Positions 23,746 to 33,066 of a stretch of 64,000 bases of DNA are shown here, one piece after another; positions within the stretch are counted from its first letter, which is position 1, and each line of letters begins with the position of its first letter. The stretch is from Desmodesmus armatus. Lineage: Eukaryota; Chlorophyta; Chlorophyceae; Sphaeropleales; Scenedesmaceae. The stretch covers positions 186,001 through 250,000 of the forward strand of contig VIIQ02000830.1 in NCBI GenBank assembly GCA_007449985.2, in the 5' to 3' direction. The notes beneath the pieces are model-generated. The model was given only the letters and a program-made list of their open reading frames with translations, had not been told where the DNA came from and made no database searches. A program made the position numbers and the translations under genes.

Positions 23746-25762
23746 GGTAACTGTGGATCACCTCAGATCACTGACACTTCTGTGGATAGTATGAGCCTTC
23801 CGCACTGCAGGACTCTCAGACAAACCTGATGCAATCGATCTCAGACAAAAATTGCGTAATGCACTGCTTGGCAAGGCTTGAAAGCAGGGATGCCCAACCA
23901 GGTTTTGACTGTGCGACAGGTCACGGCTCCACAGTGGTCAACAGCTGTGTTGTAGTAAGATCGCAGAGGCTGAAGCTGCCGTGTCTGTCAACGAAAAGAA
24001 GTGTTTAGTGATGCATATGCATGTGCAGCTGAAGCTAGACAAGCTTTGGGGCCCCCCAACCCATGGCTCACTCAGTGACTGTGACATGAAGGTGAACAGC
24101 TGTGGTCTACCGGACTTTCTGCAGAGCCAAGCAATCTGTGAATCTTTGTAATGCAGCCAGTTGCATGGAGTCTGTGCATTACATAAGAATTTGCTGCCCT
24201 GTGACAAGGCCTGCGAGGCAAGTGCTGCATTAGGTGAGCCGGTGCTGAACAACCAGTGCTGAACATCGCCTGAGGCACAGCAACAACAGCAACCTGAGGC
24301 ATGCCGTGACTGCTGACCCTCCTATCTCCTGTCTTGTTACAACACCCACACAGGCCACTTTGCAAGCTTAAGCTCGCCACCCCTATTTTCAGTCAGTGTA
24401 GCCAGAGCAGCAACACCGCGGTGAATAGCTCCATTGCTGATGGTGTTGATTGATACAACATCCAGGCATTACCAGCTGTCCAGGTGCTTGCCACATGCAC
24501 ACCCCACCAGACAGCTGCAAAAGGCTTTGCAAACAGAGCTTAGTCATGGTACAGACCCAGTACTAGTCACACAGTTTGTTTGCACAACCAGTGGGCCTGT
24601 CCCTCAGGCCCTGCCAATGTGGGGTGGAAATCGGTCCAGCAACCTGCCATATGCACTTGCAAGTAAGCAGGTGCGCCTCAGGCTGGACGCCCTGATTGCA
24701 TGCGCCGACCAGGGTAAAAGATGGTCTGATACAACCTTTAAAACACTTTGCAACAAGCTCAAAACGGCTGTGAACCAGCCAACCAGGGAACGATAACCCA
24801 TAAGGGTTGAAGGTGGCCGCACAGCACCAATCCTCGGATGCCGAGGCCCATGCGAGCATGTATGTGAGCATACAGGTACAGTTGCAAACGACCACGGAGT
24901 AACGAATGCCTCAATCTACTTGGCATGTGCTGCGCAGCCCTGGCATGCATGCATATGTGTTGTGGTGCAGGCTGACAGGCAGCGCCATGCACACCCACTG
25001 CAGTTATGTACACGTACTGCAGCCACCTCACAAACAGCCTTGTAGGGCTGGCAACTGCACTGACACCTGCAGTCCCCCGCCCCTACAAGAAGCACCACAC
25101 ACTCCCAAGGCAGCAAACGCCCAAGATTCGTTGCTCTTGATGCAAGCCACGCTCACGCACAGCTCACAATGAAGCCGTAGTACTCAATTGAAGTGCCGTA
25201 GCTGATGAAGGGTCACCCTGATGAAGGGTCACTCCTGAGGAGCCCCCCGCCAAACAAGGGGCCAAAGGCTCCATGTAACCCAACCTTGTGACTCATCAGC
25301 CTGGGGCCTGGTCACACACACTGTCTAGCAATATCCACAAACACACCACAACCGTCACTTTTGATAAGCTTGAAACAAGCTGCATGGTTGTCACGCTCCG
25401 TAACAGTCAGGGCCCAACACAGGTTCATCAGAACAAGCTACTGTCTCACAGGCAGCAGCACTGGCTGCTGCGCAACAGCCCCTCACTCAACTCACACCAC
25501 AACTATAACAATAATAATATAATATAATATAATATAATATAATATAATATAATATAACATATTATACACATATATATATATATAATATAACAATATAACT
25601 ATAACACCACAAACCTGCCAGTCCTTACCAGCGTACACCAACTCGGGTGTCAGCAGCGGCAGAGTTGGCGCTGCTGCTGATGGCGGTGGTGCGCCTCATT
25701 TGCTACAAGCCTCATGCGTTCAAAAATTGGTACCAAGTGCCAGTGCTGCCCAGGTTACCTTA
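23746..25762. other. Intergenic region with an AT-rich island
   Basis: About 2 kb between the 5' end of homoserine dehydrogenase and the 3' end of the GNAT gene. It must contain the homoserine dehydrogenase promoter. No convincing gene was found. An AT-rich island of tandem aatat and tatata units lies at 25509-25601 in otherwise GC-balanced DNA. Confidence 0.45.
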
Positions 25763-26371
25763 CTACTCCTCCAGGCTGGCTGGCAGCTGCTTGACCGCAC
25801 GGATGACATAATCCGTGCAACTGATCGCCCTGAAGCAGTCATAGTCCTGGTATCGTACCTGGCTGTGCGGCAGGTAGCCAAAGACGGGCAGCAGGTGCTG
25901 GGACACCACGTTGGTAGCATCTGCCACGATGCTGCTGCAGCCTGCCTGCTTGGCGGCATCCATGGTTGCCTGCACCACCTTCCTCAAGTATCCCTTGTTC
26001 ATGTGGCTGCTGTGGGTGCCCCACACCAGATTGAGGGCGACTGCCTGATTATCACAGGGAAGATCTGGCAGCGAGTCCAGTAGCTGCATCAGTGGATCAA
26101 ACATGGCGCTCTCCTCTAGCTGCACTGACACGTACTGAGTGTATGGGAGCGCGAGAGACACGGACATGATGGGGTTTGAATCGTCTGCTGTAGCTTCCAT
26201 CATGAAAGACATCCCGCTGGAACAGCAAGCATGTATGAGAGGGTCAAACTGTTGCACCCAGCTGGGAACTGTTGCACCCAGTGCCTTGCACATTGGCTCA
26301 TGACTGCAGAACACCTGAGCTGTGAAAAGACACACGGCGTCCTTGTCTTGTGATGTGATTGCTCGCAGCAT
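25763..26371 (-). CDS. GNAT-family N-acetyltransferase-like protein, copy 1
   Basis: A single-exon minus-strand gene of 202 residues. The start at 26371 is chosen because the paralogue at 61115-61732 begins at the same residue (MLR...DKD) and an upstream in-frame extension is not conserved. Conserved blocks: HEPM-KAL near residue 25, resembling the (D/N)EPLxxAL motif of arylalkylamine/dopamine N-acetyltransferase-like proteins; CCSSGMSFM; SLALPYTQY; a motif-A-like stretch HMNKGYLRKVVQATMDAAKQ in the place of the acetyl-CoA pyrophosphate loop; then ADATNVVSQHLLPVFGY, like the usual N-x-x-S-x-x-L-(Y/F)-x-x-x-GF helix. The loop lacks the classical Q/R-x-x-G-x-G/A, so cofactor binding is inferred from overall pattern. 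Substrate is unknown. It could also be a catalytically altered GNAT fold. Confidence 0.65.
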   Translation of the reverse strand: MLRAITSQDKDAVCLFTAQVFCSHEPMCKALGATVPSWVQQFDPLIHACCSSGMSFMMEATADDSNPIMSVSLALPYTQYVSVQLEESAMFDPLMQLLDSLPDLPCDNQAVALNLVWGTHSSHMNKGYLRKVVQATMDAAKQAGCSSIVADATNVVSQHLLPVFGYLPHSQVRYQDYDCFRAISCTDYVIRAVKQLPASLEE

Positions 26372-28148
26372 CTGGACTGGGTTGCAATTGCTGTGCTGCT
26401 TCAAGGGAGCGAGAGAAAGGGAGAGTGCTGAGAGTGACAGCAACGTAGTTACAACGGATTGCTGCAGCCAGTTAGCAGGTTTTGATGACTCGGATTGAGC
26501 GATTTCAAGCACAAAGCGTTGCAGGTATCTGTATCGCGGTTGGGACCGAGATGTACTACTTCTCAGTAGAAGGAGACGTTGGGGTGGGATTCATGGCGAT
26601 GTTCCCGCGCGCGGTACCACCCGGGTCACCGCCCTCAAAGGTACCATGTTTTCGCGACTGACTTGAGAATTCATGATAAGAAAGATGCACTAAGTTACAT
26701 TTGACGATGCATCGACTGGTCAAGGTGCCAAACTGCAACAGCACTAGCAGTGAGTGGCAATCAAGTGCTGTCAGCTGACAGGAGTGCACTCAGTTGGGTG
26801 CACAGGATGCAATTCGACTGTAGCACATAACGCAGGATATCGGGATCATAAGGACACACAGGGATTGGGGACCCTGCAGCAGCTGCTTCTGTTTAAGGGC
26901 ATGGAGATGTCATCTGTGACTCATGACTTGGGATCAAGTACCCAGACCAACCCAAGGCCTGGTCTGATGCATCGAGGCGAATGTGGAGTAGTTGAGCCGA
27001 AGCCACCCCTGATCACCTTGTCTCTGAAAGCACTCTCACACCATTTCGGTTCCTTTGGTACTGCTGTTTCATACATGTTGCTGTTGCACAACGCAGCCAA
27101 GCTGCACACATGGAAACTGCATGTAACCCTTGCAGTGAGAACCCACATTTGGAAGCAACCCCAAGACACCATGCGGGCTTGTTCAAGTGTGTTCCTGTCA
27201 CATCCTGATACAAACTTACACCGCTGAGTTGTTGCTCACCGAGCTGTTACTGCCATGACTGAACATGTGGCCCTGGTACATAACAGCAGTCAGTGCAGAT
27301 CGGCTCGGCAAGATCGGGCCAGTCATGGCAGGGTCCTTCCAGATCACGTGCCACAATGCACAGACATCTGTCACCGCCAACAAGCACACCCACAACACAG
27401 CAGTGGTGAGCAGGGCTGGCCCCTACCCCTCCTCCGCCCACACAATGCTGCTCACACACACGCAGTGGCCAGCTCTAAATGCCCCAGGGTGTGCTGCCGC
27501 CGTCACAGAGCACAAGCCTGAAACGTGCCATGCAGCCCTGTGTCTACACACGGCGCACAACCACTTCTGCCGTGACATGAAACAGCCGTCAACACAACCA
27601 AGCAGAGACCAGTACTGCTTTGTAACACAGGACGGCCAAAAATATGATACAGGGGCGCTGCTGCATCTGTGGACACACACAGATAGACGCAAGTACCCAG
27701 ATGCACCCAGAAAGGAACAAGGTCGAGTGCCCTCACAGCCCCAGGCTGCTAGGAGCAAACACAGCACCCCTCAAACACTGAGACGGCCTCTTCTGGGCAC
27801 CACACCATGCAACAGTGTGCATTTGGTGCAACAGCTGCAAGCTGCGAGACCCACAGGCCACCAAACTGCAACTGCTGCTGCTACACAGCCAGCTGCATGT
27901 CAAATAAGTCTGTTGGGCCAACAGCAGGCACTCTCTGTATGGAGACTCCAGGGTCGCATCCACTCCTGTGCTGCTGTTGTCGTGCTTGCAGGACAGCAGT
28001 CCTGTAACCACCTGGCTGTTTGCAGTGCTGCTCTTTCGCTGCTGCTGCATCGCTCCTCGAGGCAACTTCTGTTGTTGCTGCTGCTGCTGCTGCTGCAGCA
28101 CATACAGCCATGGCTGCTGGGCCCACATTCAGCAGCAGTGATGGCACC

Positions 28149-28183
<35 letters not shown>

Positions 28184-28205
28184 AGAGAGTGAGTTGAGTG
28201 CTGGC
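26372..28205. other. Intergenic region between GNAT copy 1 and NOP10
   Basis: About 1.8 kb that includes the GNAT promoter (right of 26371) and the NOP10 3' region. A plus-strand open frame at 27265-28197 is caused largely by CTG runs (28075-28190) and has no recognisable domain. CTG/CAG trinucleotide tracts lie at 28075-28100 and 28150-28185. Confidence 0.45.
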
Positions 28206-28658
28206 TCACAGCTCTGGCGCAGGCATCTGTGTTGGCAGGATGCCGAAGCGCTTCTTGCAGGTGATACGCTCCCTGCTGAACTTGTCATCTGGGGAGAAGC
28301 GGGCTGGGTGCGCCGACTTGGTGGGGGTGCCGTCAGGCCCGATTTTCTGCACACATGGCAAGAATATGATGATCACAGGTGGTTGTTGTGACCTCCATAC
28401 CCCTAGAAAGGTGCTGAGCATGGCCCCAGCACCAGTGGCACGGCAACTTGGGCCTGACCAGGGCCTGACAACTGCAGCTTGCTGGAGCGGCAGCATCACT
28501 GTGCTTGAGCTTCGAACGGGGTTGCGATCAAGTGCTGATCCATGGGCCTCAAACATGTGTCAACACCAGCAGTAGCCACTAGCTGCACTGGTCACGCAGC
28601 TCACCTTCAGTGTGTAGGTCCTGTTGCCCTCATCGTCCTCGTAGTACATGAGATACAT
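28206..28658 (-). CDS. NOP10: H/ACA ribonucleoprotein subunit NOP10
   Basis: Two minus-strand exons, 28658-28605 and 28346-28206, give exactly 64 residues, the canonical eukaryotic NOP10 length. The protein starts [18 protein letters not shown] and continues [20 protein letters not shown] and then [23 protein letters not shown], almost the textbook NOP10 sequence. NOP10 is a core component, with dyskerin/CBF5, GAR1 and NHP2, of the box H/ACA particle that pseudouridylates rRNA and snRNA in the nucleolus and Cajal bodies. The intron is phase 0, GT-AG, and 258 bases long. It holds no obvious partial exon copy, which makes this one of the few introns here without one. The gene is divergent from the thioredoxin-like gene, with start codons about 400 bases apart. 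Confidence 0.97.
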
Positions 28659-29061
28659 GTTGAAAGAGTGTTTGTGAGTCGAAGGGGCTTGCAGCCAATT
28701 ACAGGGTGTCGGGGGCTGCTGTTGCTGCTGCTGCTGTTGCTGCTGCTGCCGGGGAGGTAGTGACAGCGCTTGGCTACAGAACGCGCGTTAACGGAGTTCA
28801 AAGATGCTTAGAACAAGACGGTTCGCGCCTTGCATACACAGCACGGAGTACACTAACATATGAGTAACTTACCGTTGGAATTGAAGGGTCCAGAAGGGGC
28901 AAACGAGCGAGTGAGCAATTGTGAACGATCCTCGCGGTGCGCACGACCCACGATCTGGACCCCCTGCAGCAACTCTTTCAAAACATCAGATCCATCCTAC
29001 AACCCAAAGCATCCGCAGCAGCAACCATCCATCCTACAACCCCAGCACCCGCAGCAGCACC
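28659..29061. promoter_or_regulatory. Shared upstream region of NOP10 (-) and the thioredoxin-like gene (+)
   Basis: Only 403 bases separate the two start codons, so both promoters and 5' UTRs lie here. A CTG-type run (28718-28748) sits close to NOP10. The segment before 29062 contains a direct repeat (ccatcctacaaccc at about 28991 and 29028) within the likely 5' UTR. No specific factor site is claimed. Confidence 0.6.
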
Positions 29062-32000
29062 ATGATTAGTCAACAAGTGTTTTGCTTGACCTTGTTAGCC
29101 AGCTTGTTGGCAAATGCAGCAGTAGCTCAGCCACTGGAGGTAGTCTCCCTCACACCCAAGAATTTTGAGCACGAAACACAAGCTTCCACGGGCCAGACCA
29201 CAGGGTACGTGTCCCCAACAAGCTGTGTATCTATCTTTGGTGGCTGCTACTGTCACGTTTCCTCCCAGCACGCCGGGGGGGATCATCATAATTGGTGACC
29301 TCCTTCCCTGTTGCTGTGTCACCATGTGTGCAGGCAATGGTGTGTGCTGTTCACAAACTCCAGCGCTAGCAGCAGCTTGCAGGTTGCAGCAGAGGATGCG
29401 TGGGAGCATCTAGCAGAAGATGAGGATAAGGCAACAATCATGGCCAAGGTGTGTTCATCTGCTTGGTGGTGCAGCAGTTGAACTTTTCGCCAAAGTACTA
29501 CCACACTTGAGTGTTGGAGGCTCCAAGATAATCACACGCTGGAGCACCTCCAAGCTGTCTCCTGACAGCACCTCGGACATCAATGCATATGTGATTTAGC
29601 TGTGCTTATTAGCGAACTGCTAATCAGTCAGCTATGCTTAGCTGATGGTGTTGCTTGCTCTCCCCCTGGACTTCTCAGGTGTACCCCACATGTATACGCA
29701 ACAACCATCATTTGCCTTGCACCTTTCTCACGCAAACCATAAGTTGCTTCCATTTACCACTCCTCCATTTTCCCCGACTCCCCCCCCCCCCCCCCCACCC
29801 CCACCACCACCCAATATCTGCCTCTTCTTTTGCATTTCCTGCCACGCCTAACACTGCCCCCTCCTCCCCCCCCTCCCCAGGTTGACCTGTCCTCTGGCGG
29901 TTCCAGCCTGTCCAAGCGGTTCAACTTGAGCAGCACCCCTGCAGCCATCCTGTTCAGAGGCCCCTTCCCCCGTGTTTCCCCGTGTTTCCCCCCCCCCCCC
30001 CCCCCCCCCCCTCTGCTCTGCACCGTGGCCCACCCCCAGGTCGACCTGTCATTCCTGTCATACCTCTACCTACAGAACCCCCCTCCCCCCATGTCTGCTC
30101 CCCCCCCCCCCCCAGGTTGACCTGTCCTCTGGTGGTGCCGCCTTGTCCAAGCGGTTCAACCTGAGCAGCACCCCTTCGTGATCTTCTGCCCTCCCTGCTG
30201 ACCCTACCCTGCTCTGTACTGCCCCCCGCCCCCCCCCCCCCCCCCCCCTCTGCTCTGCACAGTGCCTCGCCACAAGGTCCACCTGTCATTATACCTCTAT
30301 TTATCTATACTACCATACCTCTATTTACAGACACCCCCCCCCCCACCCCCCCCCCCCCCCCCCCCAAAAAAAAACTACCCAGGTTGACCTGTCCTCTGGT
30401 GGTGCCAGCCTGTCCAAGCGGTTCAACCTGAGCAGCAGCACCCCCCCCCCTTAACTGGCAGGCTGACCAATCACTTCAACCATACCTATATTTACATCAC
30501 CCTCACGCCTTGCCTTGCCCCCGCTCTGCTCTGCCGCCCCCCCCCCCCCCAGGTTGACCTGGCATCTGGCGGTGCCAGCCTGTCTAAGCGGTTCAACTTG
30601 AGCGGCACCCCTGCAGCCATATTGTTCAGGGACCGCAGCATGTACCCACTGGACCTGGCAGCCAGCACAGCAGACGCAGACAAGATCGCAGCAGCAGTGC
30701 ACGCGTTCATGGATGGGGATACGAGCATCAGGTGGGGGTTGACTTGCAGCAGCTTGGGAGCGAGGGTGCACGGAGTGGCAGCTGCCCTACAGCTTGGCAA
30801 CAGCAGCAGCTGTGCATGCAATCATGAACCAAGGGCATGGAAACCCCGCATCAAGTGGGACCAGCAGCGGCGGCAGGGCGGCAGTGCAGTGTGGGAAGGT
30901 AGTGGGCTGTAGTTGCAGTGACAGCTGTGTCTCAAGCACAAGGGGGCAAACCAGTGCTGTTGACGATACTGCAACACAGCCACCAACACACCAAACCAGC
31001 ACACACAAGAAAGCAGGGCAGGTGTCATCATAGACATGTGGCTTTGAGCACTAGGTCAAAGCAGCAGCAGCGCTGAAGAGTGCTTGCCACCCAGTATGAA
31101 CGTATAGTGATGTGTTCAGCGCCAACATACACTATTGACAAGTGTTCACCTCCCCTCCATCATACACTGCAGCTGCCACATCACTGTTTACTAATGGGCT
31201 TGTACCGCTTTCATGTACATCACTCTTATCTCACACCAGGTTCCCCATGCCCTATGCTGTGCATTTTATTTTCTTGTTTTTCCACAGGTGCCCCATGCTG
31301 TCCCCAAGGAGAGTGGGTGGGTGGACATAATACTTCATCATTGACGGGCTTGTACCGCTATTTACTCTCACTTTTGACCTCACTCTTTACATTTCCCCCA
31401 CCCAGGTGCCCCATGCTGTCCCCAAGGAGAGTGGGTGGGTGGACATGGTGCTGGATGCAGCCCAAATGCTGCGGGTCAGCCCCACCCCTATGATGTGGGC
31501 AGGCCTTGCGTGTATGGGCGTGGGTGCACTGCTGTTCCTGGTGAGCTGATGTGCTGCTGTAGCTGTAGTGGGCTGTGGCTGTAGCTGTAGCTGTGGCTGT
31601 AGCTGTAGCTGTGGCCGCAACTGTAGCAGGGGCTGTAGCTGGGGCTGGGGCTGTAGCTGGGGCTGTAGCTGTGATGGGCAGATGGCTGTGTAGACTACTA
31701 GGGCACATGGGCAATGCAGTTATCTTTGTACCAGTGGGCAACATTGGAGTCTATTGGCTGCTGTGCTGCTGTGGCTGTAGCTGTGGCCGTGGCTGTAGCT
31801 GTAGCTGTAGCTGTAGCTGTGGCCGTGGCTGTGCCTTGTGTTGTGGGGGGAGGCATTGGCTGGTCACGGGGGGGGGGGGGGGTATGCTGCAACATGATTT
31901 TTGTTTGTACACAGCTAACGCGTGTTTGCACTCAGCTCAAGACATGGTGGTCATGCGCGATGCAGTGTCAAACACTGGCCATTCCACTGTTGCTTCACCT

Positions 32001-32267
32001 ACAGTTATGACAAATTGCGCATGTGTGTGTTCATGTGCTGCAGGCGTTTGTCATTGCCGGTGTGTGGTACATGTATTCGCCAGACAACCAGCGCCAAAGA
32101 AGCCAGCAGCAGGCAAGGCGGCGGCAGCCTCAGCAGCAGCAGCTAAGAAGGACGAAGGTGCAGCAGCAGCAGCAGCTGCTGTTGGTGAGGGCGAGGAAGA
32201 GACGGAGGTTGCTGAGAGCAGCGGCAGCAAGCCGGCCGCCACACGCGCCACACGGCGGCGAGCGTGA
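29062..32267 (+). CDS. Type I membrane protein with a thioredoxin fold lacking CxxC
   Basis: Five exons: 29062-29204, 29334-29448, 30553-30731, 31406-31540 and 32044-32267; about 265 residues. Residues 1-22 are a signal peptide (MISQQVFCLTLLASLLANAAVA). LTPKNFEH and QWCVLFTNSSASSSLQVAAE resemble the start and first strands of PDI/TMX-type thioredoxin domains, and KRFNLSGTPAAILFRD carries the cis-proline motif. Where CxxC should stand the sequence is TNSSASS, so a redox function is unlikely. A hydrophobic span (MMWAGLACMGVGALLFL plus AFVIAGVWYMY) follows, then a Lys/Ala/Glu tail. This suggests an ER or secretory-pathway membrane protein, perhaps a chaperone-like member. The exon 3 to 4 junction is one base short of frame, and exon 5 changes frame between the membrane span and the KKPAAGK tail. 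Both are repaired by one extra base, so either the sequence has two errors or a small exon is missed. The real exon 3 is the last of several copies. Confidence 0.7.
29875..30450 (+). repeat. Acceptor-edge echo array of exon 3 of the thioredoxin-like gene
   Basis: Copies of the real exon start (30553) begin after AG at 29881, 30115 and 30383, with short ones at 30041 and 30273. The first reads VDLSSGGSSLSKRFNLSSTP, nearly the real VDLASGGASLSKRFNLSGTP. Each copy is preceded by a C-run of 10-25 bases directly against the AG. None keeps the rest of the exon. Confidence 0.88.
31281..31330 (+). repeat. Acceptor-edge echo of exon 4 of the thioredoxin-like gene
   Basis: The AG and the first 40 or so bases of exon 4 (real start 31406, encoding VPHAVPKESGWVD) are repeated about 120 bases upstream and then diverge. 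Confidence 0.85.
31555..31840 (+). repeat. GCTGTA/GCTGTG hexanucleotide microsatellite, two blocks
   Basis: Blocks at about 31555-31675 and 31760-31838 consist of tandem gctgta and gctgtg units within the last intron of the thioredoxin-like gene. Open frames through them are artefacts of the repeat. Confidence 0.9.
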
Positions 32268-33066
32268 AAAGCTTTTGCTAGCTGTTTGTAGTTGTTGAGT
32301 TGAACCAGGGGCGCTGGGGATGCTTGGTTTCCGGGGTGCGCTGCATTTATGGCTGCAGTTGTCGCACTGTTTCTTGAGACAGCTTTTTCCCAGCTGCACA
32401 GTGCAGTTTTGATGCGGCTGGTCTTCACATTGCACGCGATGTGGTTGGTTGCTGGCATGTCACACGTCGGCAACAAACCCATTCAATAATTGTTGGTTGG
32501 AGTTGCTGCACTGACCCAGTTGCAGTTCCATTGTCCTCCTGCTGGGTTGCAGCTGTTGATGTGACACACAGTCAATTTGGTCATGAGTTTTCCGCTCACA
32601 TTTGACAGCAGAGGATCCATGCATGGTACGATTGGCATAATCTGGTGGTCTGTAACTGCACATGTGGGGGTTTGAACAGGACTGTGACAGTCTTCGACAA
32701 CTGCCTGTGCTGTCAGTGTCCAAGCTGTGACTGTTTTGGCACATCCACGTTTGTCAGAACAGCAACGAATCCTTCAGGATGAGAGGACCGTGCCCCCGTT
32801 GATTGCCAAAGGGAGCCCGCACAGCACAAGCAGCAGTCAATCATTGTTAAACATGTAGCTGTGAAGCTCCAGTGCTCTTGCCAGCTGAGCCATTCACACT
32901 GACATCACAGAGATGGGAGAGCAAACCCACAGAGGGAATCACAACAGAGTAGGGATCACACCAGAGAGATGCTGACGCTTGCAAGGATGAAAACCTGCCC
33001 CAGCATCATATGACAACAAACACACTCAAACACAGGGCCGCCTCAGGTGGCCAAGGTCACACTGTT
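32268..33066. other. Convergent intergenic region
   Basis: About 800 bases downstream of the thioredoxin-like gene. A TGTAA motif at 32651-32655 is a candidate polyadenylation signal. No gene was seen. Confidence 0.5.

Noticed and set aside
24434..24796. 120-codon plus-strand open frame upstream of homoserine dehydrogenase
   Set aside because: No domain, signal or splice context recognised. Its length is compatible with chance in this composition.
27265..28197. 310-codon plus-strand open frame
   Set aside because: Its length depends on CTG runs read as polyleucine. No recognisable motif, and it lies antisense to the NOP10 3' region.
31575..31880. Alternating Ala/Val open frames across the last intron of the thioredoxin-like gene
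   Set aside because: Product of the GCTGTA/GCTGTG microsatellite.
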